Origin: Streptomyces sp. NBRC 110035
Lineage (GTDB): Bacteria > Actinomycetota > Actinomycetes > Streptomycetales > Streptomycetaceae
Assembly: GCF_000829695.1 (NCBI RefSeq)
Contig: NZ_BBNN01000027.1
Span: 62,001 to 126,000, forward strand
DNA: 64,000 nucleotides
Reading direction: 5' to 3'
In this document: piece after piece, positions 32,175-41,800 of the stretch
How the letters are laid out: every line of letters starts with the position of its first letter
Numbering within the stretch: position 1 is the first letter of the stretch
Translations under genes and position numbers: made by a program
The notes under the pieces: model-generated
What the model was told of the DNA's origin: nothing
The model's database searches: none
The model's input: the letters and a program-made list of their open reading frames with translations, nothing else

Positions 32175-33151
32175 TTGCTCTCGTTCTCCTCGCGGGCCCC
32201 GGCGATCTGGCGGGCCATGATCGTGGTCAGCTCGTACGCCGTGTGGGAGGCGGCGACCGAGGTGATCTCCGCGTGATCGTACGCGGGGGCCACCTCGACG
32301 AGGTCGGCCGAGACCAGGCGGCAGGAGGACAGCCCGCGCAGGATCTCGAGCAGCTCGCGGGAGGTCAGGCCGCCGGCCTCGGGGGTTCCGGTGCCGGGGG
32401 CGTGCGCCGGGTCCAGGCAGTCGATGTCGATGGAGATGTACAGCGGGCGGTCGCCGATGCGCTGCCGCAGCTGGTCGGCGACCTCGTCGGCGCCCCGGCG
32501 GTAGACGTCCGCCGAGGTGACGATGCCGAAGCCCATCTTCTCGTCGTCGGTGAGGTCCTGCCGGCCGTAGAGCGGGCCGCGGATGCCGACGTGGGAGAGG
32601 GCCTCGGTGTCGAGGACGCCCTCCTCCACGGCCCGGCGGAACGGGGTGCCGTGCGTGTACTCGGCGCCGAAGTAGGTGTCCCAGGTGTCCAGGTGGGCGT
32701 CGAAGTGGAGCAGGGCGACCGGGCCGTGCCTCTTCGCGACCGAGCGCAGCAGCGGCAGCGCGATGGTGTGGTCGCCGCCGAGGGTCATCAGGCGGGCTCC
32801 GGTGCCGAGCAGGTCGTCGGCGGCGGCCTCGACGGTCTCGACGGCCTCGTTGATGTCGAACGGGTTGACGGCGATGTCGCCGCCGTCCGCGACCTGGGCG
32901 AGGGCGAAGGGGGAGGCGTCCTGCGCGGGGTTGTAGGGGCGCAGCAGCCGGGACGCCTCCCGGATGGCGTTGCCGCCGAACCGGGCGCCCGGCCGGTAGG
33001 AGACGCCCGAGTCGAACGGCACGCCCACCACGGCGATGTCGGTGCGGCCGACCTCGTCGAGCCGGGGCAGCCGGGCGAAGGTCGCGGGGCCCGCGTACCG
33101 GGGGACGCGGGACGAGTCGACGGGCCCGCGGGGCGTCTCGTTGCTGCTCAT
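32171..33151 (-). CDS. speB: Agmatinase/guanidinobutyrase-type ureohydrolase
   Basis: 326 residues of the arginase superfamily. Mn-binding motifs: LMTLGGDHTIALPLLRSV near 143-160, LLHFDAHLDTWDTYFG near 169-184, and YISIDIDCLDPAHAPGTGTP near 251-270. It hydrolyses a guanidino group to urea and an amine; agmatine, guanidinobutyrate or a related compound are possible, as these subfamilies are hard to separate by motifs. ATG 33151 has GAAGG eight bases upstream. It is first in a two-gene coupled unit with the ThDP enzyme and is divergent from the phosphatase-like gene across 313 bases. Family is certain; the symbol is by convention. Confidence 0.87.
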   Translation of the reverse strand: MSSNETPRGPVDSSRVPRYAGPATFARLPRLDEVGRTDIAVVGVPFDSGVSYRPGARFGGNAIREASRLLRPYNPAQDASPFALAQVADGGDIAVNPFDINEAVETVEAAADDLLGTGARLMTLGGDHTIALPLLRSVAKRHGPVALLHFDAHLDTWDTYFGAEYTHGTPFRRAVEEGVLDTEALSHVGIRGPLYGRQDLTDDEKMGFGIVTSADVYRRGADEVADQLRQRIGDRPLYISIDIDCLDPAHAPGTGTPEAGGLTSRELLEILRGLSSCRLVSADLVEVAPAYDHAEITSVAASHTAYELTTIMARQIAGAREENESK

Positions 33152-33464
33152 GGGTACGGCCTTCTTTCCTGCGCTTCGTCGCGTGGACACTGCCTGCTCG
33201 CATGACTCCACTGACGCCGGGGCCCTGGCCCGGCGTCACTGTCAGCGACGTTAGGCGGCCGGAAAGCGGGCTGCAAAGTATACGTTTCATCCACTTCGGA
33301 CGGCGGACATGGAGGAAACGTCCACCCCGCCGGCCCCCGGGGCCGTCCCTGCGGGAACACGGCCACGGTGAGTACGCGTACGGAGGCCGTCCGAGTACGT
33401 GACGCACGTCCCAGGGGGTAGTACGCCGGGTACGCCCGGCCCCGGCTGCTCCACAATGGGAGGC
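33152..33464. other. Divergent intergenic of 313 bases
   Basis: No gene recognised. A less GC-rich stretch around 33270-33300 (AAAGTATACGTTTCATCC) is the likely promoter of the agmatinase-ThDP unit. Confidence 0.4.
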
Positions 33465-34265
33465 ATGCCGATATCCGGGACGCCCAGCCGCGCCGAACTC
33501 CTCGTCCACCTCGCTGCCACCCGTATCGCGGGCGACGTCGCCACCCCGCGCGAGAACAACCTCTCCCACTACCGCAAGCTGGCGAACGGCGACCGCCACT
33601 ACTGGCTCGGCCTGGAGCTCGGCGACCGCTGGAGCGACGAGCAGGACGTGCTCGCGGTGATGGCGGAGCGGGTCGGCGTCAGCGACGACGCCGAGCACCG
33701 GTACGGCCAGGACACCATCGATCCCGAGCTGACCGTGGCCGGCCTGGAGCGGATGGCGGGGCGGCTGCGCAAGGCGGCGGACGGGCGGCAGCGGGTGCTG
33801 CTGGCCACCGGTCACCCCGGCGGGCTGCTCGACGTGCACCGGGCCACGGCCGCCGCGCTGCGCGCCGCCGGCTGCGAGATCGTGGTGATCCCGGACGGGC
33901 TGGCCACGGACGAGGGCTATGTGATGCAGTTCGCGGACGTGGCGGTGCTGGAGCACGGTGCCACGCTGTGGCACACGCACTCCGGCGAGCCGATGAAGGC
34001 CATTCTCACCGCCCTGGAGCGCGAGGGCCGCCCGCTGCCGGACCTGGTGGTCGCCGACCACGGCTGGGCGGGCTGCGCGGGGCAGCACGGAGTCGACTCC
34101 GTCGGCTACGCGGACTGCAACGACCCGGCGCTGTTCCTGGCCGAGGCGGAGGGCACCGTCCAGGTGACGGTGCCCCTCGACGACCACGTGGTCAGCCCCC
34201 GCCACTACGACCCGATGACGGCGTACCTGCTGGCGGAGGCGGGGCTGGAGCAGGGCGCCCGCTAG
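33465..34265 (+). CDS. Conserved actinobacterial phosphatase-like protein
   Basis: 266 residues. Highly ordered soluble protein with an N-terminal segment ATPRENNLSHYRKLANGDRH and a central Rossmann-like part QRVLLATGHPGGLLDVHRAT, followed by VVADHGWAGCAGQHGVDSVG near 203-222 and YADCNDPALFLAEAEG. Proteins of this kind in Streptomyces are usually annotated as phosphatase; several His/Asp residues could bind metal, but I cannot name a catalytic motif. ATG 33465 is very close to its GGAGG; ATG 33456 is an alternative. Its stop overlaps that of the converging thioesterase gene. Confidence 0.7.
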   Translation: MPISGTPSRAELLVHLAATRIAGDVATPRENNLSHYRKLANGDRHYWLGLELGDRWSDEQDVLAVMAERVGVSDDAEHRYGQDTIDPELTVAGLERMAGRLRKAADGRQRVLLATGHPGGLLDVHRATAAALRAAGCEIVVIPDGLATDEGYVMQFADVAVLEHGATLWHTHSGEPMKAILTALEREGRPLPDLVVADHGWAGCAGQHGVDSVGYADCNDPALFLAEAEGTVQVTVPLDDHVVSPRHYDPMTAYLLAEAGLEQGAR

Positions 34266-35158
34266 GGCGCCGGTGCAGGCTCCTCGCGGGGGACGCGGAC
34301 CAGGCCCTCCTGGATGACCGAGACCGCGAGGCGTCCGTCCTGGGTGTAGATGCGGGCCTGGCCGAGGCCCCGGCCGCCGTGCGCGGACGGGGACTGCTGG
34401 TCGTACAGCAGCCATTCGTCCGCGCGGAACGGGCGGTGGAACCACATCGCGTGGTCGAGGGAGGCCCCGACCACGTCCCCCACCGCCCAGCCGCCGCGGC
34501 CGTGGGCGAGCAGGACCGAGTCCAGCAGCGTCATGTCGGAGACGTAGGTGGCGAGGACGACGTGCAGCAGGGGTTCGTCGACCTCACCGCCCAGCTTGCC
34601 GTTGGTGCGGAACCACACCTGGGAGTGGGGGGCGCGGGGCTCGCCGAAGCGGCCGTAGGGCGGCTCGTCGACGTAGCGCAGGTCCACGGCCCCGCGGGCC
34701 TCCAGGAAGCGCTCGACGACGTCGGGGGCGAGATGCCCGTAGTCGCGCAGCCGTGCCTCGGAGGTGGGGAGGGTGGCCGGGTCGGGCGCGGACGGCATCG
34801 GCTCCTGGTGTTCCAGGCCTTCCTCGTGCGTCTGGAAGGACGCCGAGAGGTGGAAGACCGGCTTGCCGTGCTGGACCGCGACGACGCGGCGGGTGGTGAA
34901 GGAGCGGCCGTCGCGGATCCGGTCGACGGTGTAGACGATCGGCGCGCCGGCGTCGCCGGGGCGCAGGAAGTACGCGTGCAGGGAGTGGGCGGGCCGGTCC
35001 GCGGGGACGGTCCGCCCGGCGGCGACCAGCGCCTGCGCGGCGACCTGCCCGCCGAAGACGCGGGGGACGACGGCGAAGCGGGACTGGCCGCGGAAGATGT
35101 TCTCCTCGATCTGCTCGAGGTCGAGCAGATCGAGGAGTTCCCGTAGTGCCTGGCTCAT
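34262..35158 (-). CDS. tesB: Acyl-CoA thioesterase II (TesB family)
   Basis: 298 residues, double hot-dog fold. Seen: LDLEQIEENIFRGQSR near 12-27, RVFGGQVAAQALVAAGRTV near 33-51, SLHAYFLRPGD near 59-69, then in the second hot-dog SLDHAMWFHRPFRADEWLLY near 233-252 and SVIQEGLVR near the end, the latter carrying the catalytic Gln region of TesB. Hydrolyses acyl-CoA to free acid and CoA. ATG 35158; the acyl-CoA dehydrogenase gene lies 47 bases upstream in the same direction, so they may be co-transcribed. Fits the CoA-ester theme of the following 8 kb. Confidence 0.9.
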   Translation of the reverse strand: MSQALRELLDLLDLEQIEENIFRGQSRFAVVPRVFGGQVAAQALVAAGRTVPADRPAHSLHAYFLRPGDAGAPIVYTVDRIRDGRSFTTRRVVAVQHGKPVFHLSASFQTHEEGLEHQEPMPSAPDPATLPTSEARLRDYGHLAPDVVERFLEARGAVDLRYVDEPPYGRFGEPRAPHSQVWFRTNGKLGGEVDEPLLHVVLATYVSDMTLLDSVLLAHGRGGWAVGDVVGASLDHAMWFHRPFRADEWLLYDQQSPSAHGGRGLGQARIYTQDGRLAVSVIQEGLVRVPREEPAPAP

Positions 35159-35205
35159 GGGGTCAGTTGTACCGGTACGTGTAGAGGCCAGGGATGTCGG
35201 TGGCC

Positions 35206-36363
35206 TTACAGGCCCATGTCCTTGGCGATGATCGTCTTCATGATCTCGCTGGTGCCGCCGTAGATGCGGTTGACGCGGTTGTCCGCGTACAGGCGGGCTA
35301 TCGGGTACTCGTTCATGTAGCCGTAACCGCCGTGCAGCTGGAGGCAGCGGTCGATGACGCGGTGCGCGACCTCGGTGCAGAACAGCTTGGCGGAGGCGGC
35401 CTCGGCGGGGGTGAGCTCGCCCGCGTCGAGGGCCTCGGTGGCGCGGTCGGCGACGGCCTCGGCGGCGTCCACCTCGGCCTGGCAGGCGGCCAGCTCGAAC
35501 TTGGTGTTCTGGAAGTGGGCGACCGGCTTGCCGAAGACGGTGCGCTCCTGCACGTACTGCTGGGCGAACCGGACGGCGGCCTTGGCCTGCGCGTAGGCGC
35601 CGAAGGCGATGCCCCAGCGCTCGGAGGCCAGATTGTGGCCGAGGTAGGAGAAGCCCTTGTTCTCCTCGCCGAGGAGGTCCTCGACGGGGACCTTGACGTC
35701 GACGAACGCCAGCTCGGCGGTGTCGGAGGTCCTCAGGCCGAGCTTGTCGAGCTTGCGGCCGACGGAGTAGCCCTCGGACCTGGTGTCGACGGCGAACAGG
35801 GAGATGCCGTGGCGGCGGTCCTCCGCGGTCGGCGCGGCGGTGCGGGCGCAGACGATCACCTTGTCGGCGTGGACGCCGCCGGTGATGAAGGTCTTGGCCC
35901 CGTTGAGGACGTAGTGCGTGCCGTCCGCGCTCGGCTTGGCGGTGGTCTTCATGCCCGCGAGGTCGGAGCCGGTGCCCGGCTCGGTCATCGCGATGGCCCA
36001 CATCTCCTCGCCGGTGGCGAACTTTGGCAGGTAGCGCTTCTTCTGCTCGTCGGTGGCGAGCATCTTGATGTAGGGCAGGGCGAGCAGCACGTGCACGCCG
36101 GAGCCGCCGAACTGCACGCCCGCGCGGGCGGTCTCCTCGTAGAGGACCGCCTCGAACTTGTGGCTGTCCAGGCCCGCGCCGCCGAACTCCTCGGGCACGT
36201 TGATCCCGAAGATGCCCAGCTCGCCGAGCTTGTGGTAGAAGTCACGGGGCGCCTGGCCCGCCGCGAACCACTCGTCGTAGACCGGGACGACCTCGGCCTC
36301 GATGAAGTCGCGGATGGTCTCCCGGAAAGCCTCGTGGTCCTCGTTGAAAACCGTACGGCGCAC
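35206..36363 (-). CDS. Acyl-CoA dehydrogenase
   Basis: 385 residues with the full ACAD fold. N-terminal helical domain from FNEDHEAFRETIRDFIEAEV; first family signature AIAMTEPGTGSDLAGMKTTA near 127-146; substrate/FAD loop SERWGIAFGAYAQAKAAVRF; second signature region QLHGGYGYMNEYPIARLYAD near 340-359, and the C-terminal IYGGTSEIMKTIIAKDMGL. Gly occupies the place of the MCAD/SCAD catalytic Glu (YGGTSE), so the base should be elsewhere, as in long-chain or isovaleryl-type enzymes. The GTG start has GGTGGAGG nearby. FAD-dependent alpha-beta oxidation; substrate not assigned. Confidence 0.88.
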   Translation of the reverse strand: MRRTVFNEDHEAFRETIRDFIEAEVVPVYDEWFAAGQAPRDFYHKLGELGIFGINVPEEFGGAGLDSHKFEAVLYEETARAGVQFGGSGVHVLLALPYIKMLATDEQKKRYLPKFATGEEMWAIAMTEPGTGSDLAGMKTTAKPSADGTHYVLNGAKTFITGGVHADKVIVCARTAAPTAEDRRHGISLFAVDTRSEGYSVGRKLDKLGLRTSDTAELAFVDVKVPVEDLLGEENKGFSYLGHNLASERWGIAFGAYAQAKAAVRFAQQYVQERTVFGKPVAHFQNTKFELAACQAEVDAAEAVADRATEALDAGELTPAEAASAKLFCTEVAHRVIDRCLQLHGGYGYMNEYPIARLYADNRVNRIYGGTSEIMKTIIAKDMGL

Positions 36364-36550
36364 GCCTCCACCTTTCCTTGCGCCTGAACCGGCGCCGCTC
36401 TCGCGTACGTGGTTGCCCGCCGTGGGGGCTCCTCAACGGATGGTTGCGGCCCCATGCGGCTAAGCGCTTGCTCAGGGTCTCAACCGTACCGGTGGGTAGC
36501 CAAAGCCGTCCAGACCGCCGGCCGCGTAACGCTCGTCACGTGCGCCGGCG

Positions 36551-37147
36551 TCAGGCCGTGCCCGCCGCGGCGAAGGCGCCGCGGGCCATCCGGTGCAGGA
36601 GGGCCGCCGTCGTGGCGCGGCCGGGCAGGGAACCGGGCCGGGCGAAGTGCGGGGTGGAGTTGAGCAGCCCGAACACGGAGTGCACGGCCGAGCGCGCGGC
36701 GGCTTCGGCCAGCTCCGGGTAGAGCGCGCGCACCACCTCGACCCACAGCTCGACGTACTGCCGCTGCAGCTGCCGCACCAGCTTGCGGTCGGTGTCCCGG
36801 AGGCGGTCCAGCTCACGGTCGTGCAGGGTGATGAGGGGCCGGTCGTCGAGCGCGAAGTCGATGTGGCCCTCGATCAACGAGTCCAGGACCCCCTCGGGAG
36901 CCGCCCCGTCGACCTCCTTCAGCCGCCGTTTCGCACCGCTGAGCAGCTGCCCGCTGATGCCCACGAGCAGCTCCGAGAGCATCGCGTCCTTGCCCGCGAA
37001 GTGCCGGTACAGGCCGGGCCCGCTGATGCCGACCGCGGCGCCTATCTCGTCGACCCCGACTCCGTGGAAGCCGCGCTCGGCGAACAGCCGCGCGGCCTCC
37101 CTGAGGATCTGCTCGCGGCGGGTCGGGGCATCGGTTCTGGTGGCCAT
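36551..37147 (-). CDS. TetR-family regulator of the leucine/isovalerate operon
   Basis: 198 residues. N-terminal TetR HTH: REQILREAARLFAERGFHGV at 11-30, VDEIGAAVGISGPGLYRHFA near 32-51. The C-terminal ligand domain is helical with FALDDRPLITLHDRELDRLR. It is divergent from accD1 with 84 bases between; the gap holds two TTAAC-type palindromes that are probable operators. By position it should repress accD1-accA1-hmgL-acdH and respond to an acyl-CoA or acid intermediate. Ligand not determined. Confidence 0.87.
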   Translation of the reverse strand: MATRTDAPTRREQILREAARLFAERGFHGVGVDEIGAAVGISGPGLYRHFAGKDAMLSELLVGISGQLLSGAKRRLKEVDGAAPEGVLDSLIEGHIDFALDDRPLITLHDRELDRLRDTDRKLVRQLQRQYVELWVEVVRALYPELAEAAARSAVHSVFGLLNSTPHFARPGSLPGRATTAALLHRMARGAFAAAGTA

Positions 37148-37168
37148 GGGAACGATTCTAGACAGCAG

Positions 37169-37213
37169 GGTTAGCGGTCGTTAACCTGAGCGGGACCGTT
37201 AACGCTCATTAAC
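37169..37213. promoter_or_regulatory. Two TetR operator candidates
   Basis: GGTTAGCGGTCGTTAACC (37169-37186) and GTTAACGCTCATTAAC (37198-37213) are related imperfect palindromes whose centres are about 28 bases apart, located between the divergent TetR gene and accD1. The second ends 18 bases before the accD1 start. Confidence 0.6.
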
Positions 37214-37231
37214 CAGTGAGGGGACCGGCAG

Positions 37232-38848
<1,617 letters not shown>

Positions 38849-38861
38849 GGGACGGACGGCT

Positions 38862-40850
38862 GTGACAGATCGAGCGATGTTCGAGACGGTTCTGGTGGCC
38901 AACCGGGGCGAGATCGCCGTCCGGGTCATCCGCACCCTGCGGTCGATGGGCGTGCGCCCGGTGGCCGTCTTCTCCGATGCGGACGCCGACGCCCGGCACG
39001 TCCGCGAGGCGGACACGGCGGTACGGATCGGGCCCGCGCCGGCCGCGGAGAGCTACCTGTCGGTGGAGCGGCTGCTGGAGGCCGCCGCCCGTACCGGCGC
39101 CCGGGCGGTGCACCCCGGGTACGGCTTCCTCGCCGAGAACGCGGGGTTCGCGCGGGCGTGCGAGGAGGCGGGGCTGGTGTTCGTCGGTCCGCCGGCCGAC
39201 GCGATCGCGCTGATGGGTGACAAGATCCGCGCGAAGGAGACGGTGGAGGCGGCCGGGGTCCCGGTCGTCCCCGGCTCCAGCGGCAGCGGCCTGACGGACC
39301 GGCAGCTCGCCGACGCCGCACGCGCGATCGGCGTGCCGGTGCTGCTGAAGCCGTCGGCGGGCGGCGGCGGCAAGGGCATGCGCCTGGTGCGGGACGCGGC
39401 GGCGCTGCCCGACGAGATCGCCGCCGCGCGGCGCGAGGCCCGCGCCTCCTTCGGCGACGACACGCTCCTGGTCGAGCGGTGGATCGACCGCCCCCGGCAC
39501 ATCGAGATCCAGGTGCTGGCCGACGGCCACGGGAACGTGGTGCACCTGGGCGAGCGCGAGTGCTCCCTGCAGCGCCGGCACCAGAAGATCATCGAGGAGG
39601 CACCCAGCGTCCTGCTCGACGAGGAGACCCGGGCCGCGATGGGCGAGGCGGCGGTCCGGGCGGCCCGCTCCTGCGGCTACCGGGGCGCGGGCACGGTGGA
39701 GTTCATCGTGCCGGGCGACGACCCCGCCTCGTACTGCTTCATGGAGATGAACACCCGTCTCCAGGTGGAGCACCCGGTCACCGAGCTGATCACGGGACTC
39801 GACCTGGTGGAGTGGCAGCTGCGGGTGGCGGCGGGCGAGCGGCTCGGCTTCACGCAGGACGGCGTCCGGCTCACCGGCCACGCCGTCGAGGCCCGGATCT
39901 GCGCCGAGGACCCGGCGCGCGGTTTCCTCCCCTCGGGCGGCACGGTGCTCAGGCTGCGCGAGCCGCAGGGCGGGGGGTCCCCCCTGCGCGAAGGGCCTGG
40001 GGGAGGCGTCCGCACCGACTCCGGGCTGAGCGAGGGCACGGAGGTCGGCAGCCTGTACGACCCGATGCTGTCCAAGGTGGTCGCGTACGGTCCCGACCGC
40101 GCGAGTGCGCTGCGCAGACTCCGGGCGGCACTCGCAGAGACGGTGACGCTGGGCGTGCAGACCAACGTCGGGTTCCTGCGGCGGCTGCTCGCGCACCCGG
40201 CGGTGGTGAGCGGCGACCTGGACACGGGGCTGGTGGAGCGGGAGGCACAGGGCCTGGTCCCCGCCGGCGTACCGGAGGAGGTGTACGAGGCCGCGGCGGC
40301 CGTACGCCTGGACGCGCTGCGGCCGCGTACCGGGGGCTGGACGGACCCGTTCTCGGTGCCGGACGGCTGGCGTCTGGGGGGTACGCCGAAGCCGGTCGCG
40401 TTCCACCTGCGCGTGCCGGGAGGCGAACCCGTGACGCACAGCGCCCGCGGCACCCACACCGTCACCGACGACCGGGTGTCGGTGACGGTGGACGGCGTCC
40501 GCCACACCTTCCACCGCGCCGCCGACTGGCTGGGCCGGGACGGCGACGCCTGGCAGGTGCGCGACCACGACCCGGTCGCCGCCTCCCTGACCGGCGCGGG
40601 CCGGGCGGGCGCCGACTCGCTGACCGCGCCGATGCCCGGCACGGTGACGGTGGTGAAGGTCGCCGTCGGCGACGAGGTGGGCGCGGGCCAGAGCCTGCTG
40701 GTGGTGGAGGCGATGAAGATGGAGCACGTCGTCTCCGCCCCGCACGCCGGCACGGTCACCGAACTGGACGTGGCCCCGGGTACGACGGTCGCCATGGACC
40801 AGGTGCTGGCGGTCGTCGCCCCCGCGGCCGCGGAGGAGGAGGCGCCGTGA
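38862..40850 (+). CDS. accA1: Acyl-CoA carboxylase alpha subunit (biotin carboxylase plus BCCP)
   Basis: 662 residues. Biotin carboxylase: FETVLVANRGEIAVRVIRTL near 7-26, VHPGYGFLAENAGFARACEE, ATP-grasp loop LLKPSAGGGGKGMRLVRDAA near 162-181, RHQKIIEEAPS, and EMNTRLQVEHPVTELITGLD. The C-terminal BCCP domain carries the biotinyl Lys619 in EAMKMEH. A 12-13 residue block rich in Gly near residues 370-382 (QGGGSPLREGPGG) interrupts the normally short link between LRLREP and VRTDSG; it is encoded by a palindromic element listed separately. Starts 13 bases after accD1 and its stop overlaps hmgL (GTGA). Supplies carboxybiotin to AccD1. Confidence 0.92.
   Translation: MTDRAMFETVLVANRGEIAVRVIRTLRSMGVRPVAVFSDADADARHVREADTAVRIGPAPAAESYLSVERLLEAAARTGARAVHPGYGFLAENAGFARACEEAGLVFVGPPADAIALMGDKIRAKETVEAAGVPVVPGSSGSGLTDRQLADAARAIGVPVLLKPSAGGGGKGMRLVRDAAALPDEIAAARREARASFGDDTLLVERWIDRPRHIEIQVLADGHGNVVHLGERECSLQRRHQKIIEEAPSVLLDEETRAAMGEAAVRAARSCGYRGAGTVEFIVPGDDPASYCFMEMNTRLQVEHPVTELITGLDLVEWQLRVAAGERLGFTQDGVRLTGHAVEARICAEDPARGFLPSGGTVLRLREPQGGGSPLREGPGGGVRTDSGLSEGTEVGSLYDPMLSKVVAYGPDRASALRRLRAALAETVTLGVQTNVGFLRRLLAHPAVVSGDLDTGLVEREAQGLVPAGVPEEVYEAAAAVRLDALRPRTGGWTDPFSVPDGWRLGGTPKPVAFHLRVPGGEPVTHSARGTHTVTDDRVSVTVDGVRHTFHRAADWLGRDGDAWQVRDHDPVAASLTGAGRAGADSLTAPMPGTVTVVKVAVGDEVGAGQSLLVVEAMKMEHVVSAPHAGTVTELDVAPGTTVAMDQVLAVVAPAAAEEEAP
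39969..40005 (+). repeat. Palindromic GGGGGTCCCCC-type element inserted in accA1
   Basis: GGGGGGTCCCCCC (39972-39984) followed by TGCGCGAAGGGCCTGGGGGAGG, so that the CCCCC arm can pair either with the preceding GGGGG or with the GGGGG at 39999-40003. From memory this module, C-tract then GCGCGAAGxxC and TGGGGGAGG, recurs across Streptomyces genomes. Here it lies inside a coding sequence without breaking the frame. Confidence 0.65.
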
Positions 40851-41794
40851 ACCCCGTGGAACCGGGCCTGCCCATGACCGTACCGGCGAAGGGCCTGCCG
40901 GCGCGGGTGCGGATCCACGAGGTCGGCGCGCGCGACGGTCTGCAGAACGAGAAGGCGACCGTCCCGACGGCCGTCAAGGCGGAGTTCGTCCGCCGTCTGG
41001 CCGGCACGGGCCTGACCACGATCGAGGCGACGAGCTTCGTCCACCCCGGGTGGGTGCCCCAGCTGGCGGACGCGGAGGACCTGTACCCGGCGGTGGCCGG
41101 CCTGCCGGTGGCGCTTCCGGTCCTGGTCCCCAACGAACGGGGCCTGGAGCGCGCGCTGGCGCTCGGCGCCCGGCGGGTGGCGGTGTTCGCCAGCGCCACG
41201 GAGTCCTTCGCCAGGGCCAACCTCAACCGCACGGTGGACGAGGCGCTGGCGATGTTCGAGCCGGTGGTGGCCCGGGCCAAGCGCGAGGACGTCCACGTCC
41301 GCGGCTACCTGTCGATGTGCTTCGGCGACCCGTGGGAGGGAGCGGTCCCGGTCCCCCGGGTGGTGGAGGTGTGCCGGGCCCTGCTGGACATGGGCTGCGA
41401 CGAACTCAGCCTGGGCGACACCATCGGGGTGGCGACCCCGGGCCATGTGACCGCCCTGCTCACCGCGCTCGCCGACGCGGGCGTGCCCGTGAGCGCGCTG
41501 GGCGTGCACTTCCACGACACCTACGGCCAGGCCCTGTCCAACACGCTGGCCGCGCTCCAGCGGGGCGTCACCACGATCGACGCCTCCGCCGGCGGGCTGG
41601 GCGGCTGCCCGTACGCGAAGTCCGCCACCGGCAACCTCGCCACCGAAGACCTCGTGTGGATGCTGCGCGGACTCGGCATCGACACCGGGGTCGACCTCGG
41701 CCGTCTCGTCGCCACGAGCGTCTGGATGGCCGCCCACCTGGGCCGACCCAGCCCGTCCCGCACCGTCCGCGCCCTCTCCCACCAGGAGCAGTGA
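40847..41794 (+). CDS. hmgL: Hydroxymethylglutaryl-CoA lyase
   Basis: 315 residues, TIM-barrel lyase cleaving HMG-CoA to acetoacetate and acetyl-CoA, the last dedicated step of leucine breakdown. Motifs: RIHEVGARDGLQNEKATVPT near 21-40 (metal Asp), EATSFVHPGWVPQLADAEDL near 59-78, DELSLGDTIGVATPGHVTAL, LGVHFHDTYGQALSNTLAAL with the metal His pair, and the catalytic Cys loop ASAGGLGGCPYAKSATGN. The GTG start overlaps the accA1 stop (GTGA) and is preceded by GGAGGAGG. A start at the Met ten residues in is possible. Six bases separate it from acdH. Confidence 0.92.
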   Translation: MNPVEPGLPMTVPAKGLPARVRIHEVGARDGLQNEKATVPTAVKAEFVRRLAGTGLTTIEATSFVHPGWVPQLADAEDLYPAVAGLPVALPVLVPNERGLERALALGARRVAVFASATESFARANLNRTVDEALAMFEPVVARAKREDVHVRGYLSMCFGDPWEGAVPVPRVVEVCRALLDMGCDELSLGDTIGVATPGHVTALLTALADAGVPVSALGVHFHDTYGQALSNTLAALQRGVTTIDASAGGLGGCPYAKSATGNLATEDLVWMLRGLGIDTGVDLGRLVATSVWMAAHLGRPSPSRTVRALSHQEQ

Positions 41795-41800
41795 ACGACC

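Noticed and set aside
30462..34445. One 1327-residue minus-strand protein
   Set aside because: The ThDP enzyme begins at GTG 32174 overlapping the agmatinase stop; the upstream part of the frame is antisense to real genes.
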